DNA of 64,000 nucleotides from JAYPHU01 sp038127535 (GTDB lineage: Bacteria; Pseudomonadota; Alphaproteobacteria; Rhodospirillales; UBA2165): NCBI GenBank assembly GCA_038127535.1, contig JAYPHU010000001.1, forward strand, positions 141,006-205,005. The letters run 5' to 3'. Under the pieces are notes generated by a model, which did not search any database, was not told the DNA's origin, and worked only from the letters and a program-made list of their open reading frames with translations. This document shows, in pieces, positions 17,075 to 26,388 of the stretch (its first letter is position 1; the number at the start of each line of letters is the position of its first letter). Position numbers and translations under genes: made by a program.

Positions 17075-18400
17075 GTGCCTAAGATTACATCCCGCCCCGC
17101 CGCCCCATTGACCGGCCGGGTGTCCGTGCCGGGGGACAAGTCCCTGTCCCACCGGGCGTTGATGCTGGGCGCGCTGTCTGTGGGCGAAACCCGGATCACC
17201 GGCCTGCTGGACGGCCAAGACGTGCTGTCGACCGCCGGTGGGCTACGGATGCTGGGCGCGGAGATCGCGTGCGGGGAAGACGGCACGTGGTCGGTGCATG
17301 GCCGGGGCGTCGGCGGGCTGATCGAGCCGGCGGGCGTGTTGGACATGGGCAACGCCGGCACCGGCGCGCGACTAATGATGGGCATCCTGGCCGGCCATCC
17401 GTTCAACAGCACGCTGACCGGCGATGAGTCCCTCTGCGCCCGGCCGATGGAGCGGGTGATGGGCCCCTTGCGGCCCATGGGCGTAGCGTTCGAGGCGCGC
17501 ACCGGCGGCCGCCTGCCGGTCACGGTCAAGGGCACGGACCGGTTGATCCCGACCAGCCAGGTAATGACCGTGGCGTCAGCACAGGTGAAATCCGCCGTGC
17601 TGCTGGCGGGTCTGCACGCGCGGGGCCAAACCACGGTGATCGAGCCGGTGGCGACCCGCGATCATACGGAAAACCTATTGGCCGCCTTCGGCGCGGAGAT
17701 TTCGCGCGAAAAGACGGACGAGGGCCTGGCCATCACACTCACCGGGCAGCCTGAACTGACGGCGCGGGACGTGGTCGTGCCGGGCGATATCTCATCCGCC
17801 GCCTTTCCCCTGATCGCGGCGCTGATCACGGTGAGCTCGGACGTGACCGTCGAGCGGATCGGGCTCAACCCGCTGCGCACCGGGCTCTTGGACTGCCTCC
17901 TGGAAATGGGCGCGGATATCGAAATCGAGAGCCCCCGGGAACTGGCCGGTGAGCCCGCCGGGGACTTGCGGGCGAAAAGTTCCTCCCTCACCGGCATTAC
18001 GGTGCCCGCCGAGCGCGCCGCCAGCATGATCGATGAATATCCGATCCTGGCCGTGGCCGCGGCTTACGCCGAGGGCGACACCGTGTTCGAGGGCGTGGGC
18101 GAGCTTCGGGTCAAGGAAAGCGACCGTCTGAGCGCCATCGCCGACGGGCTGATGGCCTGCGGCGTCGGCATCAAAGAAGAACAGGACCGGCTGACCATCC
18201 ACGGGATCGGCGGCCCGCCGCCGGGCGGGGACAGCGTAGAGGCGCGCCTGGATCACCGCATCGCCATGTCGTTCCTGGTGATGGGGATGGCGGCGGAAAA
18301 CCCGGTCGCTATCGATGACGGCGCGATGATCGAAACCAGCTTTCCGGGCTTTGCCGGCCTGATGAACGATCTCGGCGCGGCGTTGGAGAGTGACGGGTGA
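17075..18400 (+). CDS. aroA: 3-phosphoshikimate 1-carboxyvinyltransferase (EPSP synthase), class II-like
   Basis: A 441-residue enzyme that joins PEP to shikimate 3-phosphate in aromatic amino acid synthesis. Active-site residues are in VPGDKSLSHRA (K22, S23, R27), GNAGTG (92-97), SAQVKSAVLLAGL, DEYPILAVAAA and RVKESDRL. Throughout, it resembles the Agrobacterium CP4-type class II enzyme (SMIDEYPILAVAAA, HRIAMSFLVMG). The position equal to CP4 Ala100 is Gly95, the usual residue in glyphosate-sensitive enzymes. GTG at 17075 is chosen, 8 bases after GGAGAG; an in-frame ATG at 17036 has no such site. Its stop overlaps cmk. Confidence 0.95.
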   Translation: MPKITSRPAAPLTGRVSVPGDKSLSHRALMLGALSVGETRITGLLDGQDVLSTAGGLRMLGAEIACGEDGTWSVHGRGVGGLIEPAGVLDMGNAGTGARLMMGILAGHPFNSTLTGDESLCARPMERVMGPLRPMGVAFEARTGGRLPVTVKGTDRLIPTSQVMTVASAQVKSAVLLAGLHARGQTTVIEPVATRDHTENLLAAFGAEISREKTDEGLAITLTGQPELTARDVVVPGDISSAAFPLIAALITVSSDVTVERIGLNPLRTGLLDCLLEMGADIEIESPRELAGEPAGDLRAKSSSLTGITVPAERAASMIDEYPILAVAAAYAEGDTVFEGVGELRVKESDRLSAIADGLMACGVGIKEEQDRLTIHGIGGPPPGGDSVEARLDHRIAMSFLVMGMAAENPVAIDDGAMIETSFPGFAGLMNDLGAALESDG

Positions 18401-19053
18401 GCGCGTATCCCCACACGGTCATCGCCGTGGACGGCCCGGCGGCGGCGGGCAAAGGCGAACTGACCCGTCGGCTGGCGGCGCATTTCAATCTGGTGCGCCT
18501 GGATACGGGGTTGATCTATCGCGCCGTGGGCCTCAAGGTCCTCGATGGCGATGGTGGTCCTGCCGATGAGGCGACGGCGATTGCGGCGGCCAAGGATTTA
18601 TCGTTCACCGAACTGGATAATCCCGATCTCCGCGGCGAGAGGGCGGCGGGCGCGGCGTCGAAAGTGGCGGCGATTCCCGATGTGCGCGCCGTGCTCCTGG
18701 AATTCCAGCGGGATTTTGCCGCCAATCCGCCCGACGGGTCCGCCGGCGTGATCCTGGACGGGCGCGATATCGGCACCGTGGTGTGCCCCGATGCGCCCAC
18801 CAAAATCTTCCTTACGGCCAGCGTCGAGGTCCGCGCCGACCGCCGTGTTAAGGAGTTGCAACAGAGAGGCGAGGAAGCTATACAAGCGCGCATTCTGCGG
18901 GACATGCAGGATCGCGACACCAGGGATAAGTCTCGATCAGTGGCGCCCCTAGAGCCGGCCAAGGACGCATTCGTGCTCGACACGAGTGAATTGGACGCGG
19001 ACGCGGCATTTGCCGCGGCGCTCTATTACATCGCATCGCAGAAGCGCACCTGA
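18397..19053 (+). CDS. cmk: Cytidylate kinase
   Basis: A 218-residue (d)CMP kinase that makes CDP/dCDP from CMP/dCMP and ATP. The P-loop is GPAAAGKG near residue 13. The nucleotide-monophosphate site DTGLIYRAVG is near residue 32, GVILDGRDIGTVVCPDA near residue 120 carries the RDIGT signature, and the lid DRDTRDKSRS is near residue 172. The GTG start overlaps the aroA stop (GTGA), as in many alphaproteobacteria where aroA-cmk-rpsA form one transcription unit. Confidence 0.95.
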   Translation: MSAYPHTVIAVDGPAAAGKGELTRRLAAHFNLVRLDTGLIYRAVGLKVLDGDGGPADEATAIAAAKDLSFTELDNPDLRGERAAGAASKVAAIPDVRAVLLEFQRDFAANPPDGSAGVILDGRDIGTVVCPDAPTKIFLTASVEVRADRRVKELQQRGEEAIQARILRDMQDRDTRDKSRSVAPLEPAKDAFVLDTSELDADAAFAAALYYIASQKRT

Positions 19054-19200
19054 CGCTTTTCGCCCCGTATTCAACGTGATCGAGGCGGAGATTGTCGTTT
19101 TAACGGTTTGCCCGCTGATTGGCGGGGGAACCATTTTTTGAACCGAAGACCGCCGGATCCAACCGGTTGGCCTGAATAGTACTAGAAGGATATGTTCACC

Positions 19201-21150
19201 ATGGCTGATACCGCCAACGGGTCCGCTCAGGACCAAGATTTCCCGATGACTGATGAAAATTTCGCCGATCTCTTGAACAAGACGATGGGCGAGGAAAGCC
19301 GCCTGCAGGGTCAGGTCGTGACCGGCAATGTGCTGGCAATTGAAAATGATTTTGTACTGGTCGATGTGGGCCTCAAATCGGAAGGCCACATACCGATCAA
19401 GGAATTCACCGACGCCACCGGCTCGGCCAAGGTTATGGTCGGCGACAAGGTGGACGTTTTTGTTGAGCGTTTCGAGGGCCGCGACGGCTCCGTCATCCTG
19501 AGTCGCGATAAGGCGCGCCGGGAAGAAGCCTGGACCGTTCTGGAAAAAGCCTTCGAGGCGGAAGAGCGCGTTTCCGGTGTCATCTTCGGCCGGGTCAAGG
19601 GCGGCTTCACTGTCGACCTGTCCGGCGCCGTGGCGTTCCTGCCCGGCTCCCAGGTCGATATCCGGCCGATCCGCGACGTGGGCCCGCTGATGGGCAACCC
19701 GCAGGACTTCCAAATACTCAAGATGGACCGGGGCCGCGGCAATATCGTCGTGTCGCGCCGCGCTGTGCTGGAAGAAACCCGCGCCGAGGAACGTTCGGAG
19801 CTGATCTCCAACCTGAACGAAGGTCAGGTGCTGGAAGGCATGGTCAAAAACATCACCGATTACGGCGCGTTCGTCGATCTGGGCGGCGTGGACGGCCTGT
19901 TGCACGTCACCGATATCGCCTGGAAGCGCATCAATCACCCGTCCGAAGCTCTCCAGGTCGGCCAGACCGTCAACGTGCAGGTCATCCGCTTCAACCCGGA
20001 AAACCAGCGCATCAGCCTGGGCATGAAGCAGCTTGAGTCCGATCCGTGGGACGGCGTCGAGGCCAAATACCCGACCGAGACCAAGTTCAACGGCCGGGTC
20101 ACCAACATCACCGACTACGGCGCGTTCGTAGAACTGGAGCCGGGCATCGAAGGCCTGGTCCACGTCTCGGAAATGAGCTGGACCAAGAAGAACGTCCATC
20201 CGGGCAAGATCGTCTCCACCAGCCAGGAAGTCGAGGTGATGATCCTCGACGTCGATTCGTCCAAGAGGCGGATCAGCCTGGGTCTTAAGCAATGCACGCC
20301 GAATCCCTGGTCCGACTTTACCGACAAGTACCAGGTCGGCGGCGAAGTGGAAGGCGAGATCAAGAACATCACCGAGTTTGGTCTGTTCGTCGGCCTCACC
20401 GAGGAAATCGACGGTATGGTGCACCTGTCCGATCTGGATTGGGTCAAGGCCGGCGAGGAACTGATCGGCGACTACAAGAAGGGTGACATAATCAAGGTGA
20501 AGATCCTTGATGTGGATACCGAGAAAGAACGGATCAGCCTGGGCGTGAAGCAGCTCACGGATGACCCGGTCAGCGGCACCCTCGACAAAATCAAGAAGGG
20601 CGACGTTGTCACGTGCACTGTTACCTCGGTTCAGGACAACGGCATCGAGGTTACCATCATGGACGACCTGCCCGGCTTTATCCGCCGCGCCGATTTGTCC
20701 CGGGATCGCTCCGAACAGCGCCCCGACCGGTTTGCCGCCGGCGAGGTGGTGGACGCCAAGGTCACGTCGATCGACAGGTCTTCCCGGAAGATTTCTCTCT
20801 CCATCAAGGCCCGCGAGGTCGAGGAAGAGAAGATCGCCATGGCGGAATACGGTTCTTCCGATTCCGGTGCGTCACTGGGTGACATTCTGGGCGCCGCGCT
20901 GAAGGAACGGGCGCAGGCGCAGGAGTCTGACGAAGACGAAGCCCCCGCTGAGGATGCCGAAGCGCCGGCTGAAGAAGCCGCCGCCGAAGAACCGGCTACC
21001 GAGGAAGAAAAGAAAGAGGCTCCGGCCGAAGAGGCCAAGGAAGCCGCGCCCGCCAAGAAAAAGGCAGCTGCTCAAAAGAAGGCGGCTTCAAAGAAAAAGG
21101 CGGCGTCTAAGAAAAAGGCAGCCGCCAAGAAGAAGGCGGCGGACGACTAA
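19201..21150 (+). CDS. rpsA: 30S ribosomal protein S1 with histone-like basic tail
   Basis: A 649-residue S1 protein with six S1 (OB-fold) domains. Clear repeats start near residues 30, 110, 200, 285, 370 and 455 (each with GxVxxITDYGAFVxL-like and ISLGxKQ-like segments). It helps load mRNA with weak Shine-Dalgarno signals. After residue about 565 there is an unusual tail: an Ala/Pro/Glu-rich acidic block, then four KKKAA-type repeats, like the tails of histone H1-like bacterial proteins. ATG 19201 is chosen because AAGGA lies 10 bases upstream; ATG 19192 is only one base from it. Confidence 0.95.
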   Translation: MADTANGSAQDQDFPMTDENFADLLNKTMGEESRLQGQVVTGNVLAIENDFVLVDVGLKSEGHIPIKEFTDATGSAKVMVGDKVDVFVERFEGRDGSVILSRDKARREEAWTVLEKAFEAEERVSGVIFGRVKGGFTVDLSGAVAFLPGSQVDIRPIRDVGPLMGNPQDFQILKMDRGRGNIVVSRRAVLEETRAEERSELISNLNEGQVLEGMVKNITDYGAFVDLGGVDGLLHVTDIAWKRINHPSEALQVGQTVNVQVIRFNPENQRISLGMKQLESDPWDGVEAKYPTETKFNGRVTNITDYGAFVELEPGIEGLVHVSEMSWTKKNVHPGKIVSTSQEVEVMILDVDSSKRRISLGLKQCTPNPWSDFTDKYQVGGEVEGEIKNITEFGLFVGLTEEIDGMVHLSDLDWVKAGEELIGDYKKGDIIKVKILDVDTEKERISLGVKQLTDDPVSGTLDKIKKGDVVTCTVTSVQDNGIEVTIMDDLPGFIRRADLSRDRSEQRPDRFAAGEVVDAKVTSIDRSSRKISLSIKAREVEEEKIAMAEYGSSDSGASLGDILGAALKERAQAQESDEDEAPAEDAEAPAEEAAAEEPATEEEKKEAPAEEAKEAAPAKKKAAAQKKAASKKKAASKKKAAAKKKAADD

Positions 21151-21202
21151 GCGTTCGCCGTCCTATCCGGTCCCCGTCGAAGCAGCATAGGATTGCTCTA
21201 CC

Positions 21203-22114
21203 ATGGCCCAGGATGCGGACAGCTATTTTGACCGACGGCGATTGAAGCGCCGCTTGACGTTTTGGCGTCTGGCGGCCATCGCCGCGGTAGCTGCTCTGGC
21301 AATCGTGGCCTTCGGACAATTCGACTCGTTCGATCGGGGCGATCATGTCGCCATCTTCGACGTAGACGGCATCATCGTGGATGATCCGCGCCGGGATGCG
21401 CTGCTGAACGATGTGGCCGAGGACCCGGACGCCAAGGCCTTGATCGTTCGCATCAATAGCCCCGGCGGTACCGTGGTTGGCGGCGAATCTTTGTATCTGA
21501 CCTTGCGCGACGTGGCGAAGAGAAAGCCCGTGGTCGCGGTATTGCGGGAACTGGCGACGTCGGCCGGTTACATGGCGGCGATCAGCGCCGATCACATCGT
21601 CGCCCGCCAATCAACCATCACCGGTTCCATCGGCGTTCTACTCCAGACCACGGATGTGACCGAGCTGCTCAGCAAAATCGGCGTGAAACCCGAAGTGATT
21701 AAAAGCTCGCCGTTGAAGGCCCAGCCCAATCCGATGGAGAAATTCTCTCCGGAAGCCCGGGAGGCAACGGAAGCCGTTATCAAAGACATGTATGAAATGT
21801 TCGTCTCTATGGTTTCGCTCCGGCGCAATTTTGACGGCGCCAAAACGCGGGAGCTGGCCGACGGCCGCATCTTCACCGGCCGCCAGGCCCTGATAAACGG
21901 ATTGGTGGACGTGTTGGGTGGCGTTAAGGAAGCGCGGGTCTGGCTTGAATCAAACAAAGGGGTGGCGAAATCGCTGCCGCTCCTCCGCGTTGCGCTCAAG
22001 AAAGAGCGGGATCGGCTGCGCGATATTCTGGAAGACGTAGTCGGAAAAACAGTTTTTTCTGAACGACTTAGGCTTGACGGGTTGATCTCGCTTTGGCACG
22101 CTAACGTCAAATAA
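21203..22114 (+). CDS. sppA: Signal peptide peptidase SppA, short form
   Basis: A 303-residue S49 protease that degrades cleaved signal peptides in the inner membrane. A single N-terminal membrane segment (LAAIAAVAALAIVAF, residues 23-37) anchors it. The catalytic Ser is in ELATSAGYMAA near residue 117; the general-base Lys is in the conserved segment EVIKSSPLKAQPNPM near residue 170; STITGSIGV lies between. Length fits the single-domain form seen in most bacteria. Its place between rpsA and ihfB is conserved in related genomes. Confidence 0.92.
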   Translation: MAQDADSYFDRRRLKRRLTFWRLAAIAAVAALAIVAFGQFDSFDRGDHVAIFDVDGIIVDDPRRDALLNDVAEDPDAKALIVRINSPGGTVVGGESLYLTLRDVAKRKPVVAVLRELATSAGYMAAISADHIVARQSTITGSIGVLLQTTDVTELLSKIGVKPEVIKSSPLKAQPNPMEKFSPEAREATEAVIKDMYEMFVSMVSLRRNFDGAKTRELADGRIFTGRQALINGLVDVLGGVKEARVWLESNKGVAKSLPLLRVALKKERDRLRDILEDVVGKTVFSERLRLDGLISLWHANVK

Positions 22115-22188
22115 GGCAACTTTAAGAATGGTTTAACCCTGTTCGGCCGCTTCATTTAAATTAGGGCCGTCAAACAAGGGCGAGGAAA

Positions 22189-22467
22189 ATGACCAAGTCG
22201 GAATTGATTGCGTATCTCGCTGAAGAGAACCAGCACCTGTTTCAACGGGATGTGGAAAGGATCGTCACGACCATCTTTGACGAGATCGCCTCCGCCTTGG
22301 CGCGTGGCGACCGGGTCGAGCTTCGCGGATTCGGCGCCTTCTCGGTAAAACAGCGGGATTCCCGCATCGGTCGCAACCCGCGCACCGGTGAAGCCGTTCA
22401 AGTGTCTGCAAAACGCGTTCCCTATTTTAAAACCGGGAAGCAGCTGCGGGAAAAGCTCAACGCGTAA
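22189..22467 (+). CDS. ihfB: Integration host factor subunit beta
   Basis: A 92-residue DNA-bending protein of the HU/IHF family. The beta-arm signature GFGAFSVKQRDSRIGRNPRTGEAVQV is intact, including the IGRNP(R/K)TG tip whose proline intercalates DNA. The start MTKSELI is the standard IHF-beta N-terminus. It works with IhfA (not in the window) in recombination, replication and sigma54 promoters. Position after sppA and before lapA/pyrF is conserved. Confidence 0.95.
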   Translation: MTKSELIAYLAEENQHLFQRDVERIVTTIFDEIASALARGDRVELRGFGAFSVKQRDSRIGRNPRTGEAVQVSAKRVPYFKTGKQLREKLNA

Positions 22468-22507
22468 ACGCTTCCCATGGTGACGCCGCCAAGGGGGATT
22501 TCACTCG

Positions 22508-22831
22508 GTGACGAAACTTATTTCCTGGATTGCCATGCTGGTGATCGGCGTTCTGGGCATTCTATTCGCCGTGTCCAACCGCACCGAGGTGGTCCTGGGT
22601 ATCTGGCCATTGCCGTATCAGTTGCCGGTTCCGTTCTACGCGCCGGTCATGGCGGCGGCGTTGCTCGGGTTCATTGGCGGCGCCATCGTCGCCTGGTTTT
22701 CCGCCGGCGCGTTTCGCCGGCGGGCGCGCTCCGCCTCGCGCAAGGCCAATGATCTCGAAAGGGACTTGGAAAACCTCAAGAACAAGATCGCCGAACTGGA
22801 CGCGGAAAAGAAACAAAAACCAACCGCCTGA
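22508..22831 (+). CDS. LapA/DUF1049 domain membrane protein
   Basis: A 107-residue inner-membrane protein with two hydrophobic helices (residues 5-22 and 42-64) followed by a coiled-coil rich in Lys/Glu (KANDLERDLENLKNKIAELDAEKK). This is the LapA (lipopolysaccharide assembly protein A, DUF1049) architecture, related to regulators of LPS synthesis in enterobacteria. GTG start. It is commonly found between ihfB and pyrF in alphaproteobacteria, and the same order is seen here. Confidence 0.82.
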   Translation: MTKLISWIAMLVIGVLGILFAVSNRTEVVLGIWPLPYQLPVPFYAPVMAAALLGFIGGAIVAWFSAGAFRRRARSASRKANDLERDLENLKNKIAELDAEKKQKPTA

Positions 22832-22920
22832 CGCCCAATTCGTGTTAAACGTTTCTGGCGTCGCCCCGGCGCCTTCTGTATAAACCTCTCACCATTTTCA
22901 ACATACCGGACGGGCTGATC

Positions 22921-23643
22921 ATGAGCCAATCGCCGCAAGACAGAATCTACGTTGCCCTGGATACGCCGGATATCGAAAAGGCGGTAAGCTGGGCCGGCAT
23001 GCTCAAGGGACTGGTCGGCGGCATGAAGGTCGGGAAAGAGTTTTTCACCGCTCAGGGCCCGGCCGGCGTCCGCCGTATCTCCGAATTGGGTATGCCGGTG
23101 TTTCTGGACCTCAAGTTTCATGACATCCCCAACACCGTGGCCGGCGCGGTACGCTCCGCCATTCCGATGGGCCTGAAGATCCTCAACGTTCATGCGTCGG
23201 GCGGCAAAACCATGATGGAGACGGCGATCAATACCGCCAAGGAAGAAGCGGCAAACCAAGGCGTGGACCGGCCCCTGGTGTTCGCGGTGACCGTACTGAC
23301 CTCTATGGACCGGAGTGACCTGGCCGGCATCGGTGTGGATGCGGAGCCCATTGACCAGGTCAAGCGGCTGGCGCGGCTTACCCAAGACAGCGGGTTGGAC
23401 GGCGTGGTCTGCTCGGCGGCAGAGATCGAGGCCCTGCGCGCCGAATCCGGACCTGACTTTAAGCTGCTGACGCCGGGTATCCGCCCGGCCTGGTCGGTAG
23501 CCGGGGATCAAAAACGGGTGGTGACCCCGGCGGATGCGGTGAAGCGCGGCTCCAATTTTCTGGTGATTGGCCGGCCCATCACCGGCGCTAATGATCCGGC
23601 GGAGGCGGCCAAGCGGATCACCGACGAATTGGCGTCTGCGTAA
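22921..23643 (+). CDS. pyrF: Orotidine 5'-phosphate decarboxylase
   Basis: A 240-residue enzyme making UMP from OMP, the last step of de novo pyrimidine synthesis. The catalytic signature FLDLKFHDIPNTVAGAV is at about residue 60-76 (K and D of the charged network present), with the phosphate site LTPGIRP near residue 182 and VIGRPIT near residue 216. Length is standard. trpF starts 2 bases after its stop, so the two are cotranscribed. Confidence 0.96.
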   Translation: MSQSPQDRIYVALDTPDIEKAVSWAGMLKGLVGGMKVGKEFFTAQGPAGVRRISELGMPVFLDLKFHDIPNTVAGAVRSAIPMGLKILNVHASGGKTMMETAINTAKEEAANQGVDRPLVFAVTVLTSMDRSDLAGIGVDAEPIDQVKRLARLTQDSGLDGVVCSAAEIEALRAESGPDFKLLTPGIRPAWSVAGDQKRVVTPADAVKRGSNFLVIGRPITGANDPAEAAKRITDELASA

Positions 23644-23645
23644 CA

Positions 23646-24293
23646 ATGCCGCTTCAGGTAAAAATCTGCGGACTGGACCGGATCGAGGCCGTCGATGCGG
23701 CGATTGAAGCCGGAGCGCGCTGGACCGGGTTTGTCTTTTATCCGCTGTCGCCCCGCAATCTATCGCCGGAAGAGGCGGCTCTGCTGACCGCGCGGATGAC
23801 CCAGCTGGTCGATGCGGTTGGTCTGTTTGTTGATCCTACCGACGACGAGCTGTCGGCGGTGTTGGATAAAAATCTGCTAGATATGATCCAGCTTCATGGC
23901 CAGGAAACGCCCGAACGGGTCGCCGAGGTGAAAGCGCTGACGGAGTTGCCGGTAATGAAGGCGATTAAGATTTCTACGTCGGAGGATGTAACAGCCGCCA
24001 GCGCCTATTTCGACGTAGCTGACCAGCTTCTGCTAGACGCAAAAGCCCCGGCCAATATGGAGGGCGCATTGCCTGGCGGCAATGCGTTGAGTTTCGACTG
24101 GGGGCTATTAATCGATCACGAGATCAATTTCTCTTGGATGCTGGCCGGCGGACTGACGCCCGAAAATGTAGCGGAAGCGGTCGCCGTGACCGGGGCCCAA
24201 GCGGTGGATGTCTCCTCGGGTGTGGAAGCGGAACCGGGGGTGAAGGACCTGGCCAAGATCGCCGCGTTTATGGACGCCGCCGGCGAGTTGTAA
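23646..24293 (+). CDS. trpF: Phosphoribosylanthranilate isomerase
   Basis: A 215-residue beta/alpha barrel enzyme of tryptophan synthesis. The catalytic Cys is in KICGL (C8), the substrate segment WTGFVFYPLSPRNLS is near residue 27, IQLHG near residue 81, LLLDAKAP near residue 126 with the catalytic Asp, and the phosphate site LAGGLTPENV and AVDVSSGVE are at the C-terminal end. It is followed by trpB after about 60 bases and preceded by pyrF after 2 bases. Confidence 0.95.
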   Translation: MPLQVKICGLDRIEAVDAAIEAGARWTGFVFYPLSPRNLSPEEAALLTARMTQLVDAVGLFVDPTDDELSAVLDKNLLDMIQLHGQETPERVAEVKALTELPVMKAIKISTSEDVTAASAYFDVADQLLLDAKAPANMEGALPGGNALSFDWGLLIDHEINFSWMLAGGLTPENVAEAVAVTGAQAVDVSSGVEAEPGVKDLAKIAAFMDAAGEL

Positions 24294-24355
24294 GATTTCA
24301 CTCGATTTTTCAGGGCTCAGAAGTTAAGTACCCACCACACGAATAGATTAACGCT

Positions 24356-25567
24356 ATGACAAAATTGAACACCTATCGCGGCGGTCCGGACGAAAACGGC
24401 CACTTCGGCATTTTCGGCGGGCGCTATGTGGCGGAAACCCTGATGCCGCTGATGCTGGCCGTCGAACAGGCCTATTTGGAGGCCAAGGACGACCCGGCGT
24501 TTCAGGCCGAGATTGACTCCTATCTCAAGACCTATGTGGGCCGGCCGACGCCGCTCTATCACGCGCAGCGGATGAGTGAGTATCTGGGCGGGGCCAAGAT
24601 TTACTTCAAGCGCGAAGACCTGAACCATACCGGTGCGCACAAGGTAAACAGCTCCATGGGCCAGATTTTGCTGGCCCAACGTATGGGCAAGAACCGGATC
24701 ATAGCCGAAACCGGGGCCGGCATGCACGGCGTGGCGACCGCGACGGTGTGTGCGCTGTTTAATCTGCCCTGCACGGTCTATATGGGCGCGACCGACATCG
24801 ACCGTCAGGCGCCAAACGTCAATCGGATGCGCATGCTGGGCGCGGAGATCGTGCCGGTCACGTCGGGTTCGTCGACGCTCAAGGATGCGATGAACGAGGC
24901 GCTCCGCGACTGGGTCGCTAATGTGGAAGACACGTATTACCTGATCGGTACGGTGGCCGGGCCGCATCCGTATCCCTCCATGGTCCGGGATTTCCAGTCG
25001 GTGATCGGCGATGAAACCCGTGAACAAATCCTGGAGACGGAAGGCCGGCTGCCCGACAGTCTGGTCGCCTGCATCGGCGGCGGCTCCAACGCCATGGGCC
25101 TGTTCCACCCGTTCCTGGACGACGGGACCGTGCGTATCATGGCGGTGGAAGCCTCCGGTGAGGGGATCGAGACCGGCAAGCACGCGGCCAGTCTGAACGC
25201 CGGCGCACCGGGCGTGCTTCACGGCAACCGCACGTTCCTGCTGCAGGATGGAGATGGCCAGATCGCCGAGGCCCATTCCATTTCCGCCGGCTTGGACTAT
25301 CCGGGGATTGGTCCGGAACATGCCTGGCTCCACGATATCGGCCGGGCTGAGTATGTCTCCGCCACCGATGACGAGGCAGTGGAGGCGTTCCAGATGACCA
25401 CAAGGCTGGAAGGGATTATCCCGGCCCTCGAATCCGCCCACGCCGTCGCCCACGCGATGCGCATTGCCGGCGATCTGCCCAAGGATCATCTGATGGTGAT
25501 CAATATGAGCGGGCGCGGCGACAAGGATATGGACTCGGTCCAGCGCTATCTGGACGCTCGGAAATGA
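24356..25567 (+). CDS. trpB: Tryptophan synthase beta chain
   Basis: A 403-residue PLP enzyme condensing indole with serine. The PLP lysine is K96 in LNHTGAHKVNSSMG. The phosphate loop is CIGGGSNAMG near residue 237, the carboxylate loop AETGAGMHG is near residue 117, and NMSGRGDKD near residue 384 is the C-terminal signature. Length and start (MTKLNTYRGGPDENGHFG) match the alphaproteobacterial TrpB1. The stop overlaps the trpA ATG by 4 bases, ensuring coupled synthesis of the two subunits. Confidence 0.97.
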   Translation: MTKLNTYRGGPDENGHFGIFGGRYVAETLMPLMLAVEQAYLEAKDDPAFQAEIDSYLKTYVGRPTPLYHAQRMSEYLGGAKIYFKREDLNHTGAHKVNSSMGQILLAQRMGKNRIIAETGAGMHGVATATVCALFNLPCTVYMGATDIDRQAPNVNRMRMLGAEIVPVTSGSSTLKDAMNEALRDWVANVEDTYYLIGTVAGPHPYPSMVRDFQSVIGDETREQILETEGRLPDSLVACIGGGSNAMGLFHPFLDDGTVRIMAVEASGEGIETGKHAASLNAGAPGVLHGNRTFLLQDGDGQIAEAHSISAGLDYPGIGPEHAWLHDIGRAEYVSATDDEAVEAFQMTTRLEGIIPALESAHAVAHAMRIAGDLPKDHLMVINMSGRGDKDMDSVQRYLDARK

Positions 25568-26388
25568 GCGTCGAAACCCGCATTATCCGCTGCTTCGCCT
25601 CGTTAAAGGCAGAGGGCCGGCCCGGCCTGGTGACTTTTATCACCGCTGGCGATCCGGATCGGGAAACCTCTCAAGTCATTTTGGATAAGCTGCCCGAGGC
25701 CGGTGCGGATGTGATCGAGCTCGGCATGCCGTTTTCCGATCCCATGGCGGACGGTCCGGCGATCCAAGCTTCCAGCCAGCGGGCGCTCAAAGCCGGTGCC
25801 AACATGAAACAAACCCTGGAGATGGTCCGCAATTTCCGCAGCCACGACGACGAGACGCCGATTGTCCTGATGGGTTATTTCAATCCGATCTACATTTATG
25901 GCGTGGAGGCGTTTTTGGATGACGCCAAGGCCGCCGGGGTGGACGGACTGATCATCGTCGATCTACCGCCGGAAGAAAACGAGATGCGGGACGGCCTAGA
26001 TCGGACCGGCATTGACTTGATTTACCTGACCTCGCCGACCACCGACGATGCGCGCTTGCCCGCGGTGGTCAAGAATGCTAGCGGCTTTGTCTATTACGTC
26101 TCCATTACTGGGATCACCGGCACCCGGTCCGCCGACGCAAAAGACGTGGCGGCGTCGGTCGAGCGGCTGCGCAAACATACCGATCTGCCCATCGCCATCG
26201 GCTTCGGCATCAAGACGCCGGAACAAGCCCGTGAGTTTGGCGCGTGCGGCGATGCCGCCGTGGTCGGCTCCGCCCTCGTTGGCCAGGTCGCCGATAATCT
26301 CAATGACGACGGTTCTCCCAAAGCCGGCTGCGCCGATGCGGTGTTAAGCCTGGTGACGGATCTGGCCCAGGGAGTGCGCGCTGTCTGA
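25564..26388 (+). CDS. trpA: Tryptophan synthase alpha chain
   Basis: A 274-residue barrel protein cleaving indole-3-glycerol phosphate. Catalytic residues are E52 in VIELGMPFSDPMADG and D63 in the same segment; the phosphate site GFGIKTPEQA and VVGSAL are near residues 218 and 238. The start overlaps trpB by ATGA. In most alphaproteobacteria accD follows; here the folC reading frame begins before the trpA stop, so accD is absent from this position. Confidence 0.97.
   Translation: MSVETRIIRCFASLKAEGRPGLVTFITAGDPDRETSQVILDKLPEAGADVIELGMPFSDPMADGPAIQASSQRALKAGANMKQTLEMVRNFRSHDDETPIVLMGYFNPIYIYGVEAFLDDAKAAGVDGLIIVDLPPEENEMRDGLDRTGIDLIYLTSPTTDDARLPAVVKNASGFVYYVSITGITGTRSADAKDVAASVERLRKHTDLPIAIGFGIKTPEQAREFGACGDAAVVGSALVGQVADNLNDDGSPKAGCADAVLSLVTDLAQGVRAV

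Noticed and set aside
18949..20424. 491-codon open frame antisense to rpsA and cmk
   Set aside because: A shadow of GC-rich codon bias; it has no recognisable domain, and the sense strand is S1 and cytidylate kinase.
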